Below, one piece after another: positions 1 to 8,490 of a DNA stretch of 64,000 nt. The DNA lies in contig JANQPY010000016.1 of NCBI GenBank assembly GCA_028285245.1, positions 1 through 64,000 on the forward strand, read 5' to 3'. Source of the stretch: Gammaproteobacteria bacterium. Lineage in GTDB: Bacteria > Pseudomonadota > Gammaproteobacteria > Steroidobacterales > GCA-2729495. A program made the position numbers and the translations under genes. Position 1 is the stretch's first letter. The number at the start of each line of letters is the position of its first letter. The notes under the pieces are model-generated. The model was not told where the DNA came from and ran no database searches. It saw nothing but the letters and a program-made list of their open reading frames with translations.

Positions 1-104
1 CAGGTTACCCTGGGGATCCGTTTGACAATGAGCCTGAGCCGAACGGTGGGGTGATCAATATCGGCGCCTATGGCAATACCAGCCAGGCGGCGAGTGGGCT
101 CTAG
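1..104 (+). CDS. C-terminal end of a probable right-handed parallel beta-helix protein (partial)
   Basis: The window opens inside a reading frame whose codons start at position 3 and whose TAG stop is at 102-104. The 33 visible residues contain DPFDNEPEPNGG followed by INIGAYGNT. This tail is typical of secreted parallel beta-helix (pectate-lyase-like) proteins, where a closing strand reads N-x-G-A-Y-G-N-T. The catalytic part lies outside the window, so the substrate cannot be told. The call rests on a short motif only. Confidence 0.55.
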   Translation, partial: GYPGDPFDNEPEPNGGVINIGAYGNTSQAASGL

Positions 105-161
105 TTTCTGGTCCCCCAGATTAAGGCAGATAGGTTAGCTTCCAACTTGGTCTGGAGCTAC

Positions 162-704
162 ATGGGGCAATGGTTGTTGAGTGTTTTGAGAGTTGTGGGC
201 CTGACGCTAGGCACCACAGCGCTCCTGGCTGCCTGCGGCGGCAGTGAACAAACTGCCGAGGAGCGTGCGAAGCAGATCGAGGACTACGTCGCTGAGTACG
301 GTGTGGACGTGGATGTCACACCGACGGGCGATGGCGATCAGCAGGTTGTCTTCAACCAGAACTTCGGTGGCTATCAGGGGCAGGCGGGCAGTAATCTAGA
401 GCTGCCGACTGACTTTTCTGAGGATGTCCCGGTGTTTCCGGGCTCAAACATCTACGCCGCTGCGAACATGGGCATGGGGATGACCATCCAGGCAGCCAGC
501 GATGCGCCGGCAGACACAATCAAGGCGTTTTGCAGCGACAAGATGCCGGACAATGGCTGGGCCGAAGCCGAAGGGGCGTCCGCCCCCGGAACGCAGAATC
601 TCCGCTTTACCAAGGAGAAGCGGCTCACCAATGTAATTGTCATCGACGGCAGCGGCGATTCTCCCAACACCTTCCAGCTTTCCGTGGTCAATCTGTCCAA
701 TTAG
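162..704 (+). CDS. Putative lipoprotein of unknown function
   Basis: A 180-residue protein with a lipoprotein signal: hydrophobic residues 4-21 followed by the lipobox LAAC, Cys25 being the lipidated residue. The mature part begins with a charged helix (about residues 30-45) and ends in a globular region without a motif I recognise. The ATG at 162 is chosen because a GGAG lies 5 bases upstream and the signal peptide then has normal length; an in-frame TTG at 147 is the alternative. It precedes two more small envelope genes on the same strand. Function unknown. Confidence 0.7.
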   Translation: MGQWLLSVLRVVGLTLGTTALLAACGGSEQTAEERAKQIEDYVAEYGVDVDVTPTGDGDQQVVFNQNFGGYQGQAGSNLELPTDFSEDVPVFPGSNIYAAANMGMGMTIQAASDAPADTIKAFCSDKMPDNGWAEAEGASAPGTQNLRFTKEKRLTNVIVIDGSGDSPNTFQLSVVNLSN

Positions 705-828
705 GGCATTCCGTGGGCAGATTGCGCCGGGTTTCTCGGGTTGCCGCGCTGAGCTTGGCGCGACTACCAGGTCCCAAAGCACAGCGGTACAACGGTGAGT
801 TTGATTGCCCCAGTGTAGGAGGGTGACC

Positions 829-1557
829 ATGGGTAACGGCAAGCAAAGAATCCTGAGAGTTCTGGTGGTCATTAGCGCCATGCTGATCGGCCTGGTCGCT
901 GGCACCTTCATCGGCGGGCGTTGTTGCGTGGCACCCGGCAGCGGGTTGGCTGGCCCTGCAATTGCGCTGGGCTACGGCGTGCTGGGCGCATTGGCGCTTG
1001 GCGTGTTGTCACTCGTGCTTGCAGGCAAGCTAAAAGGTGTCACGCTGACGCGTATCTCTCTGCCTGTCGCCATCATTGGTAGCGTCCTGTTCGTCATTAT
1101 CCTTCTGGGCTACCTGAAATCCCGGCAGCAGACCGCGGAGCATTTGGCCGCTGCCTACGCCAACCTGAACAAGTTCTGGGTGCAGATGGAATGGCTGGAC
1201 GATGAAAGCAGCCAGGCATCTTTCGAATCAGCTGAATTCAACTGGCATATCAAGACATTCCGGGCGGAGCGGCGCGGCGAGCGCTGTTCCGGCATAGCCG
1301 ACGGCTCCCTGGCCGTGAAGATGCTAACCGCTTTGCGTGCCGCTGAAGGTGTGGTGTTTCGCGAGCCGGAGCCGTGTGCCGGCAGCGACGGTAACGTTGT
1401 CGCAACACTGAGCTATGGAATCACCGAGAAAATGCCACCGAACAACAGCGCGGATCTGGAGCTAAGCGCCACCTGCCTGCAGCGGCATCCCGGTTTGCTC
1501 GAGCCGTTCGAGGTGATGGCCAAACTCGCAAAGGACAGGGCTATGTGTAAGCCTTAG
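829..1557 (+). CDS. Membrane protein of unknown function with three N-terminal helices
   Basis: A 242-residue protein with three hydrophobic segments at roughly residues 8-30, 43-67 and 75-97, followed by a soluble C-terminal domain of about 140 residues carrying several cysteines. The start at 829 is set by the strong GGAGGG seven bases before the ATG; an in-frame TTG at 805 has no such site. No family motif was recognised. It lies between two lipoprotein genes on the same strand with short gaps, so it probably acts in the envelope. Confidence 0.7.
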   Translation: MGNGKQRILRVLVVISAMLIGLVAGTFIGGRCCVAPGSGLAGPAIALGYGVLGALALGVLSLVLAGKLKGVTLTRISLPVAIIGSVLFVIILLGYLKSRQQTAEHLAAAYANLNKFWVQMEWLDDESSQASFESAEFNWHIKTFRAERRGERCSGIADGSLAVKMLTALRAAEGVVFREPEPCAGSDGNVVATLSYGITEKMPPNNSADLELSATCLQRHPGLLEPFEVMAKLAKDRAMCKP

Positions 1558-1589
1558 CGTCCCGAAAGCGGCACTGGCGAGAGACGAAC

Positions 1590-2456
1590 ATGTTAACGAA
1601 GAGCACAAGCGGGCTGGGCCTCGTTCTGCTGATTTTTCTCTGGGGCTGTCAAACCGAGCTCGCAGCTCTAGGTATTGAGAGTCCTGGCGGCAGGCTGTCG
1701 TATGACTTCAATGACGTTGAGTTCACAATGACTGCCTGCGAAATCACGGCCGATCGGTCCGCGATCTGCAAAGTGCGTATCACCAACCGCTATCGCGATA
1801 AGAGAATCGGTATCGATCGGCGCATTACGCTGCAAGACAATCTGGGTAACGACTACCAGATTACGCAGGGTGGTTTTGGTGATCCGTCGGTCAGTCGTGC
1901 GCAGTGGTTCCAAACGGCCGTCGCTGATAGTTCGTATGAGCTGACCGTCATCGCCACAAACCTTTCTACGCGTGCGGAATCTGTACGAGCGGTGGTGTTT
2001 ACGCGTCTTGGAGTGCTTACGCCCACCGGCCAAACCATCGGTTACCGGGATGGCGTGATTTTCTCGAATCCCAAGATGGTTGGTGCTGAAGTCGTGGCCA
2101 GCGCTGCAGCCACGTCAGATAGTGGGCCGTCGGGCGATTACAGCGGCGACGAGTGGCACTGGGTGGGCTATTGGAACTACGACGGCGAAGACGGGCAGTA
2201 TCTGGCGCAAGGTGTGGTGCTGCGAAACATTCCAGGCGAGGGTCTCGGCAAACCCTGGCAGGCGCGCCTGGAGCTCAATAAGCATACTGAGCTGCGCGAG
2301 AAGCCTCGCACACTGTGGCCGGTGCAACTGAACACCGCGCAGCGGCGCGTGTGCGCCGATTATCCTGAGTACCCCAGTTACCAGGCGTTCATCGACATGC
2401 CTGGCAACGATGAGGACGGCGTCTATCAATTCGCCAGATGCAGTGGCGGAGGGTAG
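1590..2456 (+). CDS. Putative lipoprotein with an Ig-like DUF4352-type region
   Basis: A 288-residue protein starting with a hydrophobic signal and the lipobox LWGC (Cys20). Residues about 35-160 form an alternating beta pattern (YDFNDVEFTM, then CKVRITNRY, then DNLGNDYQIT) resembling the immunoglobulin-like fold of DUF4352-type extracellular proteins, in which a comment on new or changed ligand strands is usual. The last 100 residues are rich in Trp and Tyr with no motif recognised. It follows the preceding gene by 32 bases. The fold assignment is inference from the pattern. Confidence 0.65.
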   Translation: MLTKSTSGLGLVLLIFLWGCQTELAALGIESPGGRLSYDFNDVEFTMTACEITADRSAICKVRITNRYRDKRIGIDRRITLQDNLGNDYQITQGGFGDPSVSRAQWFQTAVADSSYELTVIATNLSTRAESVRAVVFTRLGVLTPTGQTIGYRDGVIFSNPKMVGAEVVASAAATSDSGPSGDYSGDEWHWVGYWNYDGEDGQYLAQGVVLRNIPGEGLGKPWQARLELNKHTELREKPRTLWPVQLNTAQRRVCADYPEYPSYQAFIDMPGNDEDGVYQFARCSGGG

Positions 2457-2495
2457 GCGGCTGCCCCTGGGCAGCAAGACTTAAAGATCCGGGCT

Positions 2496-3038
2496 GTGTC
2501 GGTCGTGGCGAACGTGCGGCGGGCGACGCTTGAGGACAGGCCCAGCATCAGCGCTCTGTACCTGAGCGCATTCCCGGAAAATGAACGCGAGCGGGTGGCA
2601 CGCTTAGCCGCGGATCTCCTGGCTGAAGACACGGCGCCGGAAACGGTGAGCCTGATCGCTGAAATAGATAGCGTCTGCGCCGGCCACATTGCGCTTAGTC
2701 CCGTGTCGATCGAAGGCGACCCAGATTGGTGTGGTTACATCCTGGCGCCGCTTGCTGTGGCCCCGGCGCAGCAAGGTAACGGAGTTGGATCTGCTCTGGT
2801 AGACACCGGACTGGCGCAGCTCGCGCAATCCGGCGCCAGCACCGTGCTGGTATATGGAGACCCAAAGTTCTATAGCCGGTTTGGCTTCTCGGCAGAGGCC
2901 GCCGAGAGTTTCTTGCCACCCCACAAGCTGGAGTATCCGTTCGGCTGGCAGGCGCTGGTGCTGGATGAGCCCGGTTCGCGCAGTGGCCCTGCCAGGATTT
3001 CCTGCGTGGCCTCGTTGACTGACAAAGCACTCTGGTAG
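2496..3038 (+). CDS. GNAT family N-acetyltransferase (YhbS-like)
   Basis: A 180-residue GNAT acetyltransferase that would move the acetyl group from acetyl-CoA to an unknown amine. Residues 86-100 give the pyrophosphate-binding loop (LAVAPAQQGNGVGSA), and residues 121-131 (GDPKFYSRFGF) are the signature of the YhbS branch. The frame opens with GTG at 2496, because no ATG fits the length of the family. It lies 40 bases after a lipoprotein gene and is followed by a spacer with a perfect palindrome, GCGAGGCCTCGC, at 3046-3057. Confidence 0.85.
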   Translation: MSVVANVRRATLEDRPSISALYLSAFPENERERVARLAADLLAEDTAPETVSLIAEIDSVCAGHIALSPVSIEGDPDWCGYILAPLAVAPAQQGNGVGSALVDTGLAQLAQSGASTVLVYGDPKFYSRFGFSAEAAESFLPPHKLEYPFGWQALVLDEPGSRSGPARISCVASLTDKALW

Positions 3039-3160
3039 TCACATTGCGAGGCCTCGCCGCTCGCTTGCATGCGATCTTCGCGGCCTTTCCGGCTTCGCCT
3101 GCCCTACAAGGTCAAATGGCTAGGTAAACTGTCTCCAGATTCGCATTGGATGAACAGACC

Positions 3161-3640
3161 ATGAAAGTACGCCGGGCGCTTTTTCTTCTGCTCTCTCACG
3201 GAATCGTCGCGGTCCTGGGTTTTGCCGCCGGCATTTACGCGCTGCCAATCCTGATTGCACCGCCGGCGCCTTCAGGCGCCGAAGTATCTGCCGTGGCCGA
3301 AGTCGCGAGCTACTCGGGGCAGTTCCGGCGCGATCTTAAGGACAGCGACGCCCTGCATTGGGGTGAGGGCGAGGTCTTCGTAGGTCCGGAGTCGGTGTCC
3401 TTTATGGGCAAGCTGTCGCCGGGGCCAGACTACCAGCTCTACCTGTCGCCGGAGTTCGTTGAAACTGAGGCTGCATTTAATCAGCTTAAGCCTGCCATGG
3501 TGAGGGTGGGCAGCGTGAAGACCTTCGAGAATTTTCTGGTCGAGCTGCCGGCCGGCATTGACCCGTCGGGGTACACGAGCGTGATCGTCTGGTGCGAGAC
3601 GTTTGGCGAGTTCATTACGGCCGCCCAGTACCGTATGTAA
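3161..3640 (+). CDS. DM13 domain membrane-anchored protein
   Basis: A 159-residue protein with one N-terminal membrane segment (residues 7-33) and a DM13 domain (about 48-157). DM13 domains are thought to take part in electron transfer through a conserved cysteine; here it is Cys145 in VIVWCETFGEF, and the domain ends with the usual TAAQYR. The ATG at 3161 is preferred over an in-frame TTG at 3146. A TAAACT box at 3125-3130 could be its -10 element. The next gene encodes a PepSY protein that begins 35 bases later, so the two are probably co-transcribed. Confidence 0.85.
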   Translation: MKVRRALFLLLSHGIVAVLGFAAGIYALPILIAPPAPSGAEVSAVAEVASYSGQFRRDLKDSDALHWGEGEVFVGPESVSFMGKLSPGPDYQLYLSPEFVETEAAFNQLKPAMVRVGSVKTFENFLVELPAGIDPSGYTSVIVWCETFGEFITAAQYRM

Positions 3641-3675
3641 TCTGCTGTGCCGGGTCATCTATCGAGTTACCAGGA

Positions 3676-4242
3676 ATGCCAGCGCTGAATCGACAAACCC
3701 TCATCAAGATCCACATGCTGCTGGCCGCGTTTACCTTTCCGGCCGCCCTGATGTTCCTGGTTACCGGCGGTTTGTATACCTGGGGTATCAAGGGCTCATA
3801 CCTGCCGGAGGCGTACACGATTGAATTGGCCAGCCCGCTCAGCAGCGATGCCAAAGCGCTAAAGGCTCTGGCCGAAAGCGAGCTGCAGCGACTTGCTATC
3901 GATCCGCCGAGCGGTGATGCATCGGTAAAAGCCGGGGGCACTTCATTCAAGCTGGAATGGACCGGCTCGCGACGTGATGTGGTGCTGGAACCCACCGCGG
4001 ATGAGTTGGTTGCGCGACTCACGGTCAAGGACACCACCTGGTATCGCAATCTCGTTCAGCTGCATAAAGCCAAGGGCGGCGAGCCATTTAAGGTCTATGC
4101 CGCCGGATTGGCGATCGCACTGTTCGCGATTCTATTGAGCGGCTTCGTGATGGCCTGGCAGGTGCCGAAGTTGCGCTCTCAGGCGCTGGTGTTTTCGCTG
4201 CTGGGTGTCGCAGCTTTTGTGCTTGTGCTGCTGGGCAGTTAG
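3676..4242 (+). CDS. PepSY-associated membrane protein
   Basis: A 188-residue protein with a helix at residues 12-36, a periplasmic domain with the PepSY-like pattern ending in NLVQLHKAKGG, and two more helices at about 141-162 and 167-187. This is the layout of small PepSY-TM proteins, which often accompany redox or iron-related membrane proteins. The ATG at 3676 follows CCAGGA directly. It lies just after the DM13 gene, suggesting a shared envelope role. The exact function is unknown. Confidence 0.75.
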   Translation: MPALNRQTLIKIHMLLAAFTFPAALMFLVTGGLYTWGIKGSYLPEAYTIELASPLSSDAKALKALAESELQRLAIDPPSGDASVKAGGTSFKLEWTGSRRDVVLEPTADELVARLTVKDTTWYRNLVQLHKAKGGEPFKVYAAGLAIALFAILLSGFVMAWQVPKLRSQALVFSLLGVAAFVLVLLGS

Positions 4243-4256
4243 ACCACGTCTGTCAG

Positions 4257-5042
4257 TCAGGCATCGGCCAATACGAAGGCCTGATTGCGTATCAGCGCCG
4301 GCGGGATGTGGTGGCGGATCTGTTCGTGCAGCTCCGGCAGCTTCGACCAGTGCAGACCCTGCTTGTAGTGATGTGCTGTGTGATAGCCGAGATTGCCGGT
4401 CAACAGGTTGAACAAACGGTTCTCGTTGTTGTACGAGGCCTCCCAGACATCGTCCGTATCCAGTCCCGCGTGGTGGTCGTAAGTGACCCAGCAGGTAAAG
4501 ACGAGACTGATCACCATTGGCAGCACGAATACATACAGCGCAGGTATGGGCCGATACCAGCACAGTAGCGCCACGGCGATGACGGTCAGTGCGGTGTACA
4601 GCAGGTACTCGCGCTGTACGCGGGGAAATTGCCGGCCAACTTTATAGCCCCGGTAGTAGGACGTGACGGCAATCGTCAGCGCGTAGCGCAGCGGACCCAT
4701 GACCTCACCCCGGGCCGTTTTCCACCCGCTTTCATCCTTGCTCTGGTCAAGGTAATTGCGGTGATGGCCAAGTACGTGATGGAGCTTCCACAGATGTGTG
4801 GTCACGCCCGTGTGCAGCGCGAAGAAAAACTCCAGCAATCGGTTGAGTGCACCGGAATGAAACGTCAGCGTGTGCTGATGGTGGTGGTTCCACGCACAGA
4901 TGCACCCTTTCGGGATGATCATCAGTACGGTGTAGGCGATCAGCCAGCTAACCTGGTCGACGGTCAGGTACACGGCAAAGTCGATGGCGCTCATCGTCAG
5001 GATGATCGCGACAGGCATCCGGTCGGCGGCAAATCGGAACAT
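4257..5042 (-). CDS. Fatty acid desaturase family protein
   Basis: A 261-residue integral membrane di-iron desaturase. All three histidine clusters are visible: NHHHQH at 52-57, HHVLGHH at 88-94 and HTAHH at 221-225. Hydrophobic stretches lie between them. It would insert a double bond (or hydroxylate) an acyl chain at the membrane using electrons from a ferredoxin-type donor. It is shorter than plant- or DesA-type enzymes, so the substrate is uncertain. It stands alone, ending 14 bases from the convergent PepSY gene, and its start faces a divergent gene over 213 bases. Confidence 0.88.
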   Translation of the reverse strand: MFRFAADRMPVAIILTMSAIDFAVYLTVDQVSWLIAYTVLMIIPKGCICAWNHHHQHTLTFHSGALNRLLEFFFALHTGVTTHLWKLHHVLGHHRNYLDQSKDESGWKTARGEVMGPLRYALTIAVTSYYRGYKVGRQFPRVQREYLLYTALTVIAVALLCWYRPIPALYVFVLPMVISLVFTCWVTYDHHAGLDTDDVWEASYNNENRLFNLLTGNLGYHTAHHYKQGLHWSKLPELHEQIRHHIPPALIRNQAFVLADA

Positions 5043-5255
5043 AACGAAGTCTTCTGGCAGGCACAGCCTGGCCGGTCAGTGTCCCTGGTGACTACTCACA
5101 GTGAAGTACGCGCAACGGGAGCGGAGGTTAGCACAGCGATCGCGCTGCGGCAGGTGGCAGATCTCACTCCGGGGCCGACCCTGTTAGGCGGAAGGGGCGC
5201 TAGGCTTTCGGCGGTCAGCAACTGACTCCGCACACCAGTTGAGTAAACTGTCCCC

Positions 5256-5774
5256 ATGCTGTCTGTAAACCGCTGCGAATTGCCTGGCGGAGCGCTGATG
5301 CGCCGCTATGCCGATGCGGGCGACTACACCGATTGTTTCCAGACTATTGCCGCCGGTGATGTGCGGCAGGCCGACTACGTGCGTGCTTTCTACACCACGC
5401 CGCTATTCAGAACAGAGCGCTGGATTCTCGCCTGGGCTATGAAGAAGCCGTCATCTGATGACGAGGCGCGCCAGCTGGCAGGCGGCGAGCGCGAAGAGTT
5501 CTCGGCCTGGCAGGTGGAGGAACGGCGTGCCAATCAACTGTTGATGATGGACTTCAAGGGCCGCACCCGGTCCTGGCTGATGACCGAGCCGGCGCCGGCG
5601 CAGTACCCGTCCGGAACCCGTCTGTACTTCGGTTCTGCTGTGATCAGGGATGTCGGTGCCGCGGAATCCCGACAGGCGCGGTTGTTCAATTCGTCGCTGA
5701 TGCTGCGCTTCCATGTGCTGTATTCCATTCTGCTGCTGGCTGCTGCGCGACACCGGCTGGAGCACTCCCGCTAG
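5256..5774 (+). CDS. Conserved hypothetical protein
   Basis: A 172-residue protein with no signal peptide; the C-terminal 25 residues are hydrophobic (RFHVLYSILLLAAARHRL). The centre contains an aromatic and arginine-rich pattern (YTTPLFRTERWILAW). I do not recognise the family. A TAAACT box at 5243-5248 lies only seven bases before the ATG, so the message may be nearly leaderless; there is no Shine-Dalgarno sequence. It precedes the acetyltransferase at 5813 by 38 bases. Confidence 0.65.
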   Translation: MLSVNRCELPGGALMRRYADAGDYTDCFQTIAAGDVRQADYVRAFYTTPLFRTERWILAWAMKKPSSDDEARQLAGGEREEFSAWQVEERRANQLLMMDFKGRTRSWLMTEPAPAQYPSGTRLYFGSAVIRDVGAAESRQARLFNSSLMLRFHVLYSILLLAAARHRLEHSR

Positions 5775-5812
5775 CAGCGGCGACCAGGATCAGGCTCCGA
5801 TCAACCACATCC

Positions 5813-6289
5813 ATGACCAACCCGATGCGCATAGAGGTCAGCAGAGTCGCTTCACCGGACAGGCTGCGCGATCTGTTGAATCTGTTTGGTGAGGTCTTTG
5901 ACGAACGCGATACCTACTGCCGGCAACAGCCAGATGATGCCTATTTGCAGTCGCTACTCTCCGGCGATGCGTTTGTCGCCCTGGGCGCCTGGATTGAAGG
6001 CGATCTGGCGGGCGCGCTCGCGGCCTATGAACTGAAGAAGTTTGAGCAGGCGCGCAGCGAGATATACATCTACGACCTGGCGGTTCGCGAAGCCTTTAGG
6101 CGACGCGGTGTAGCAACTGCATTAATTGATGGGATCAGGAAAGTAGCGCGAGAACGCGATGCCTGGGTGGTCTTCGTACAGGCAGACTACGTCGACGAGC
6201 CGGCGGTCGCACTGTATTCAAAGCTTGGCCAGCGCGAAGACGTGCTGCACTTTGACATTGCCCTTGATGGCGAGGATCGTAGTGGCTGA
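5813..6289 (+). CDS. AAC(3)-I-like aminoglycoside N-acetyltransferase family protein
   Basis: A 158-residue GNAT protein that closely matches the pattern of aminoglycoside 3-N-acetyltransferases of the AAC(3)-I type. Visible family signatures are KFEQ (76-79), RSEIYIYDLAV (81-91), the acetyl-CoA loop RRRGVATALI (97-105), VQADY (122-126), PAVALYSKLG (130-139) and HFDI (146-149). The length is the family norm. The reaction would be acetyl-CoA-dependent acetylation of the 3-amino group of the deoxystreptamine ring. No integron or mobile element flanks it, so it appears to be a chromosomal homologue; real drug activity is unproven. Confidence 0.85.
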   Translation: MTNPMRIEVSRVASPDRLRDLLNLFGEVFDERDTYCRQQPDDAYLQSLLSGDAFVALGAWIEGDLAGALAAYELKKFEQARSEIYIYDLAVREAFRRRGVATALIDGIRKVARERDAWVVFVQADYVDEPAVALYSKLGQREDVLHFDIALDGEDRSG

Positions 6290-6309
6290 GCGTGTAGGAG
6301 GAGACCGAC

Positions 6310-6633
6310 GTGCCTGAATTCATGCTGACTTATCTCGGCGGCAATCCGCCCGCTTCCGAGGAAGAGGGCAAGGCCCACATGGCCAAGTACATGCAGTGGC
6401 TGTCGGCCCTGGGTGATGCGGCGGTCAGTCCGGCAAATCCGCTGAAAGGGACTCGGGTTGTTGGCCCGGATGGCGCCGTAGCGGAGGGTGGCCAGACTGG
6501 CATGTCAGGGTTCACCGTAGTTGAGGCTGAGTCGATGGATGCCGCGCTTGCGATTGCCAGAGACTGTCCGTTCCTGGAGATTGGTGGTTCGCTCGAAGTT
6601 TCCCAGCTTATGAAGATGCCGGGATCGGGTTAA
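6310..6633 (+). CDS. YCII-related domain protein
   Basis: A 107-residue YCII-like protein (ferredoxin-like alpha/beta fold). It has the usual FMLTYLGG start, the central EEGKAHMAKYMQWL helix and the closing CPFLEIGGSLEV followed by a short tail. Proteins of this kind often act as small dimeric enzymes or partners of extracytoplasmic sigma factors, but none is encoded nearby. The GTG at 6310 is the start because AGGAG lies 8 bases upstream. Its specific role is unknown. Confidence 0.82.
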   Translation: MPEFMLTYLGGNPPASEEEGKAHMAKYMQWLSALGDAAVSPANPLKGTRVVGPDGAVAEGGQTGMSGFTVVEAESMDAALAIARDCPFLEIGGSLEVSQLMKMPGSG

Positions 6634-6973
6634 TCCGCGCTCGGTGTCATCGAATACCGCAACTTCACCTTGGCATTGCGATTTCGAGCCGTTAAGATCG
6701 CGCCCCCGCGGAATTCTCCGCCCACGCAACTGAGACCAGGAACATGACGAGACTATTTGCCGTCAATCCGTTCGCCGCAGCCAGCGGCCGGGTCTCCCGT
6801 GGCCTTGTCTCACGCACCGTCATCTCGGCGGGCAGTGGAGTGCTACTGCGGCGACTGCGCTGACGCGACCCGCCGCCTGCTCCGACTGAACCCGCCGGCC
6901 TCGCTGAGGCCATTCCCCATTGTGCTTGCGCCCCACGGCCAAAGTCCGTCCGGCGTATCGAAAAGGTGTCGAG
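6634..6973. other. Intergenic leader region upstream of the MATE gene
   Basis: These 340 bases hold no well supported gene. A good promoter lies at 6670-6698. Just after it is a small inverted repeat (GCGGAATTCTCCGC at 6710-6723). A 39-codon reading frame at 6744-6863, with AGGA two bases before its ATG, could be a leader peptide but is unproven. The rest is GC-rich without a recognised riboswitch. Confidence 0.4.
6670..6698 (+). promoter_or_regulatory. Sigma70-type promoter of the MATE transcript
   Basis: TTGGCA at 6670-6675 and TAAGAT at 6693-6698 are separated by exactly 17 bases and followed by a GC-rich discriminator. If used, transcription would start near 6705 and give a leader of about 270 bases before the MATE start. 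Confidence 0.55.
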
Positions 6974-8410
6974 ATGACTAAACCACTCGTCAGGACAACA
7001 TTCTCCGGTCGTATTGTGAGTCGCTTCGTTGACGGCTGGGCGATCGTGCGCGCGGCACTGGCTGGCAGCGAACCGGACTTTACGCGCGGACCTATCGGCC
7101 GCGCGGTGATCTTGCTCGCCATTCCAATGATGCTGGAGATGGCGATGGAGTCGATCTTTGCTGTGGTCGACATCTTCTTTGTGAGCCGGCTGGGTGCTGA
7201 TGCCGTGGCTGCAGTCGGCCTGACGGAGGCGATGTTGATGCCGCTCTACGCCATCGCGGTGGGACTCTCAACCGGCGCCACCGCCATGATCTCGCGGCGC
7301 ATCGGTGCGCACGATCCAGAGGCTGCCGCCAAAGTCGCTGGCCAGACCATCTGGATAGGGTTGCTGGTTTCGCTGGTCATCGGCAGCGGCGGTTTGCTGC
7401 TGGCCGACGATTTTCTGCGCCTGATGGGCGCCTCTGCTGCGGTGATCGAGATTGGCTCTGGATACACCCAGCTCATGCTGGGCGGTGCCTTCAACATCTT
7501 GTTTCTGTTCCTGTTAAACGGCGCGTTTCGCGGAGCCGGCGACGCCACCGTGGCCATGCGTGCACTGTGGCTGGCCAATGGCCTGAATATTGTGCTCGAT
7601 CCCTGCCTCATCTTTGGCTGGGGTCCATTCCCGGAGCTGGGCGTGACCGGGGCGGCGGTGGCCACCAATATCGGCCGGGGCGTCGGCGTGCTCTATCAGC
7701 TCTGGTATCTCACCGGCGGCCGGGCGCGCTTCACCTTGCGATGGCACCATCTGGCACTGCAGTTCGCGCTATTCCGCCGGCTGTTTGAAGTCTCAGCGGG
7801 TGGCATCCTCCAGTTCCTGATTGCTACCTCAAGCTGGATTTTCCTGGTGCGCATCATTTCGCCCTATGGCAGTGAAGCGGTTGCCGGCTACACCATCGGC
7901 TTGCGTATGCTTGAACTGACGTTCCTGCCGGCCTGGGGCATGGGTGGCGCGGCGGCGACACTGGTCGGCCAGAACTTAGGCGCCGGTCAGCCCGACCGCG
8001 CCGCCGCATCAGTGTGGTGCGCCGCGCGCTTTAACGCGGTGTTTCTCACCACTATGGCCATCATTTTCTTCGTGTTCGCGGAGCCGCTGGTACGCATCTT
8101 CACGAGTGATCCGGTGGTCCTTGAGTACGGCCGGGACTGTGTGCGGATCATCGCCTGCGGCTTCAGCCTGTTTGCTGTGGGTACCGTCATGATTCAGGCG
8201 TTAAACGGCGCGGGGGACACCTACACGCCCGGTTGGATCAACGCGATCTGTTTCTGGGTGGTACAAATTCCGCTGGCGCTTTGGCTTGCGGAAAATCTCG
8301 CGTTCGGGCCGCAAGGCGTGTTTGTGGCGATTGCTGTGGCCGAGTCGCTGGTGGCTGTGCTGGGCATCTGGGTTGTGCGCCGTGGCCGCTGGAAGTTGCG
8401 GGAGGTGTAG
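6974..8410 (+). CDS. MATE family efflux transporter
   Basis: A 478-residue polytopic protein with about twelve hydrophobic segments arranged as two homologous halves. The first half opens with RAVILLAIPMMLEMAMES and VDIFFVSRLGADAVAAVG, the classic MATE entrance; the second repeats FEVSAGGILQF and later GGAAATLVGQNLGAGQP. It would export cationic drugs or metabolites in exchange for protons or sodium. The ATG at 6974 is chosen for its AAAGGTG upstream; a longer in-frame start at 6920 lacks support. A hydrolase gene follows on the same strand after 80 bases. Confidence 0.92.
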   Translation: MTKPLVRTTFSGRIVSRFVDGWAIVRAALAGSEPDFTRGPIGRAVILLAIPMMLEMAMESIFAVVDIFFVSRLGADAVAAVGLTEAMLMPLYAIAVGLSTGATAMISRRIGAHDPEAAAKVAGQTIWIGLLVSLVIGSGGLLLADDFLRLMGASAAVIEIGSGYTQLMLGGAFNILFLFLLNGAFRGAGDATVAMRALWLANGLNIVLDPCLIFGWGPFPELGVTGAAVATNIGRGVGVLYQLWYLTGGRARFTLRWHHLALQFALFRRLFEVSAGGILQFLIATSSWIFLVRIISPYGSEAVAGYTIGLRMLELTFLPAWGMGGAAATLVGQNLGAGQPDRAAASVWCAARFNAVFLTTMAIIFFVFAEPLVRIFTSDPVVLEYGRDCVRIIACGFSLFAVGTVMIQALNGAGDTYTPGWINAICFWVVQIPLALWLAENLAFGPQGVFVAIAVAESLVAVLGIWVVRRGRWKLREV

Positions 8411-8490
8411 TCGGTGCAGAGAAGCTATTCCGCGGAATAGCAGCAGAGGGGGCTGCTATCATCCGCCGGGTTCTCGAGCCGAGGCATGTT

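Noticed and set aside
3039-3160. Possible REP element around GCGAGGCCTCGC (3046-3057)
   Set aside because: A single 12-bp palindrome; no second copy was seen in the window.
6744-6863. 39-codon frame as a real gene
   Set aside because: Kept only as a candidate leader: the AGGA is too close to the ATG and the product matches nothing known.
8233-8490. N-terminal extension of the hydrolase at 8491
   Set aside because: The upstream frame lies inside the MATE gene and lacks a usable start; the signal peptide begins at 8491.
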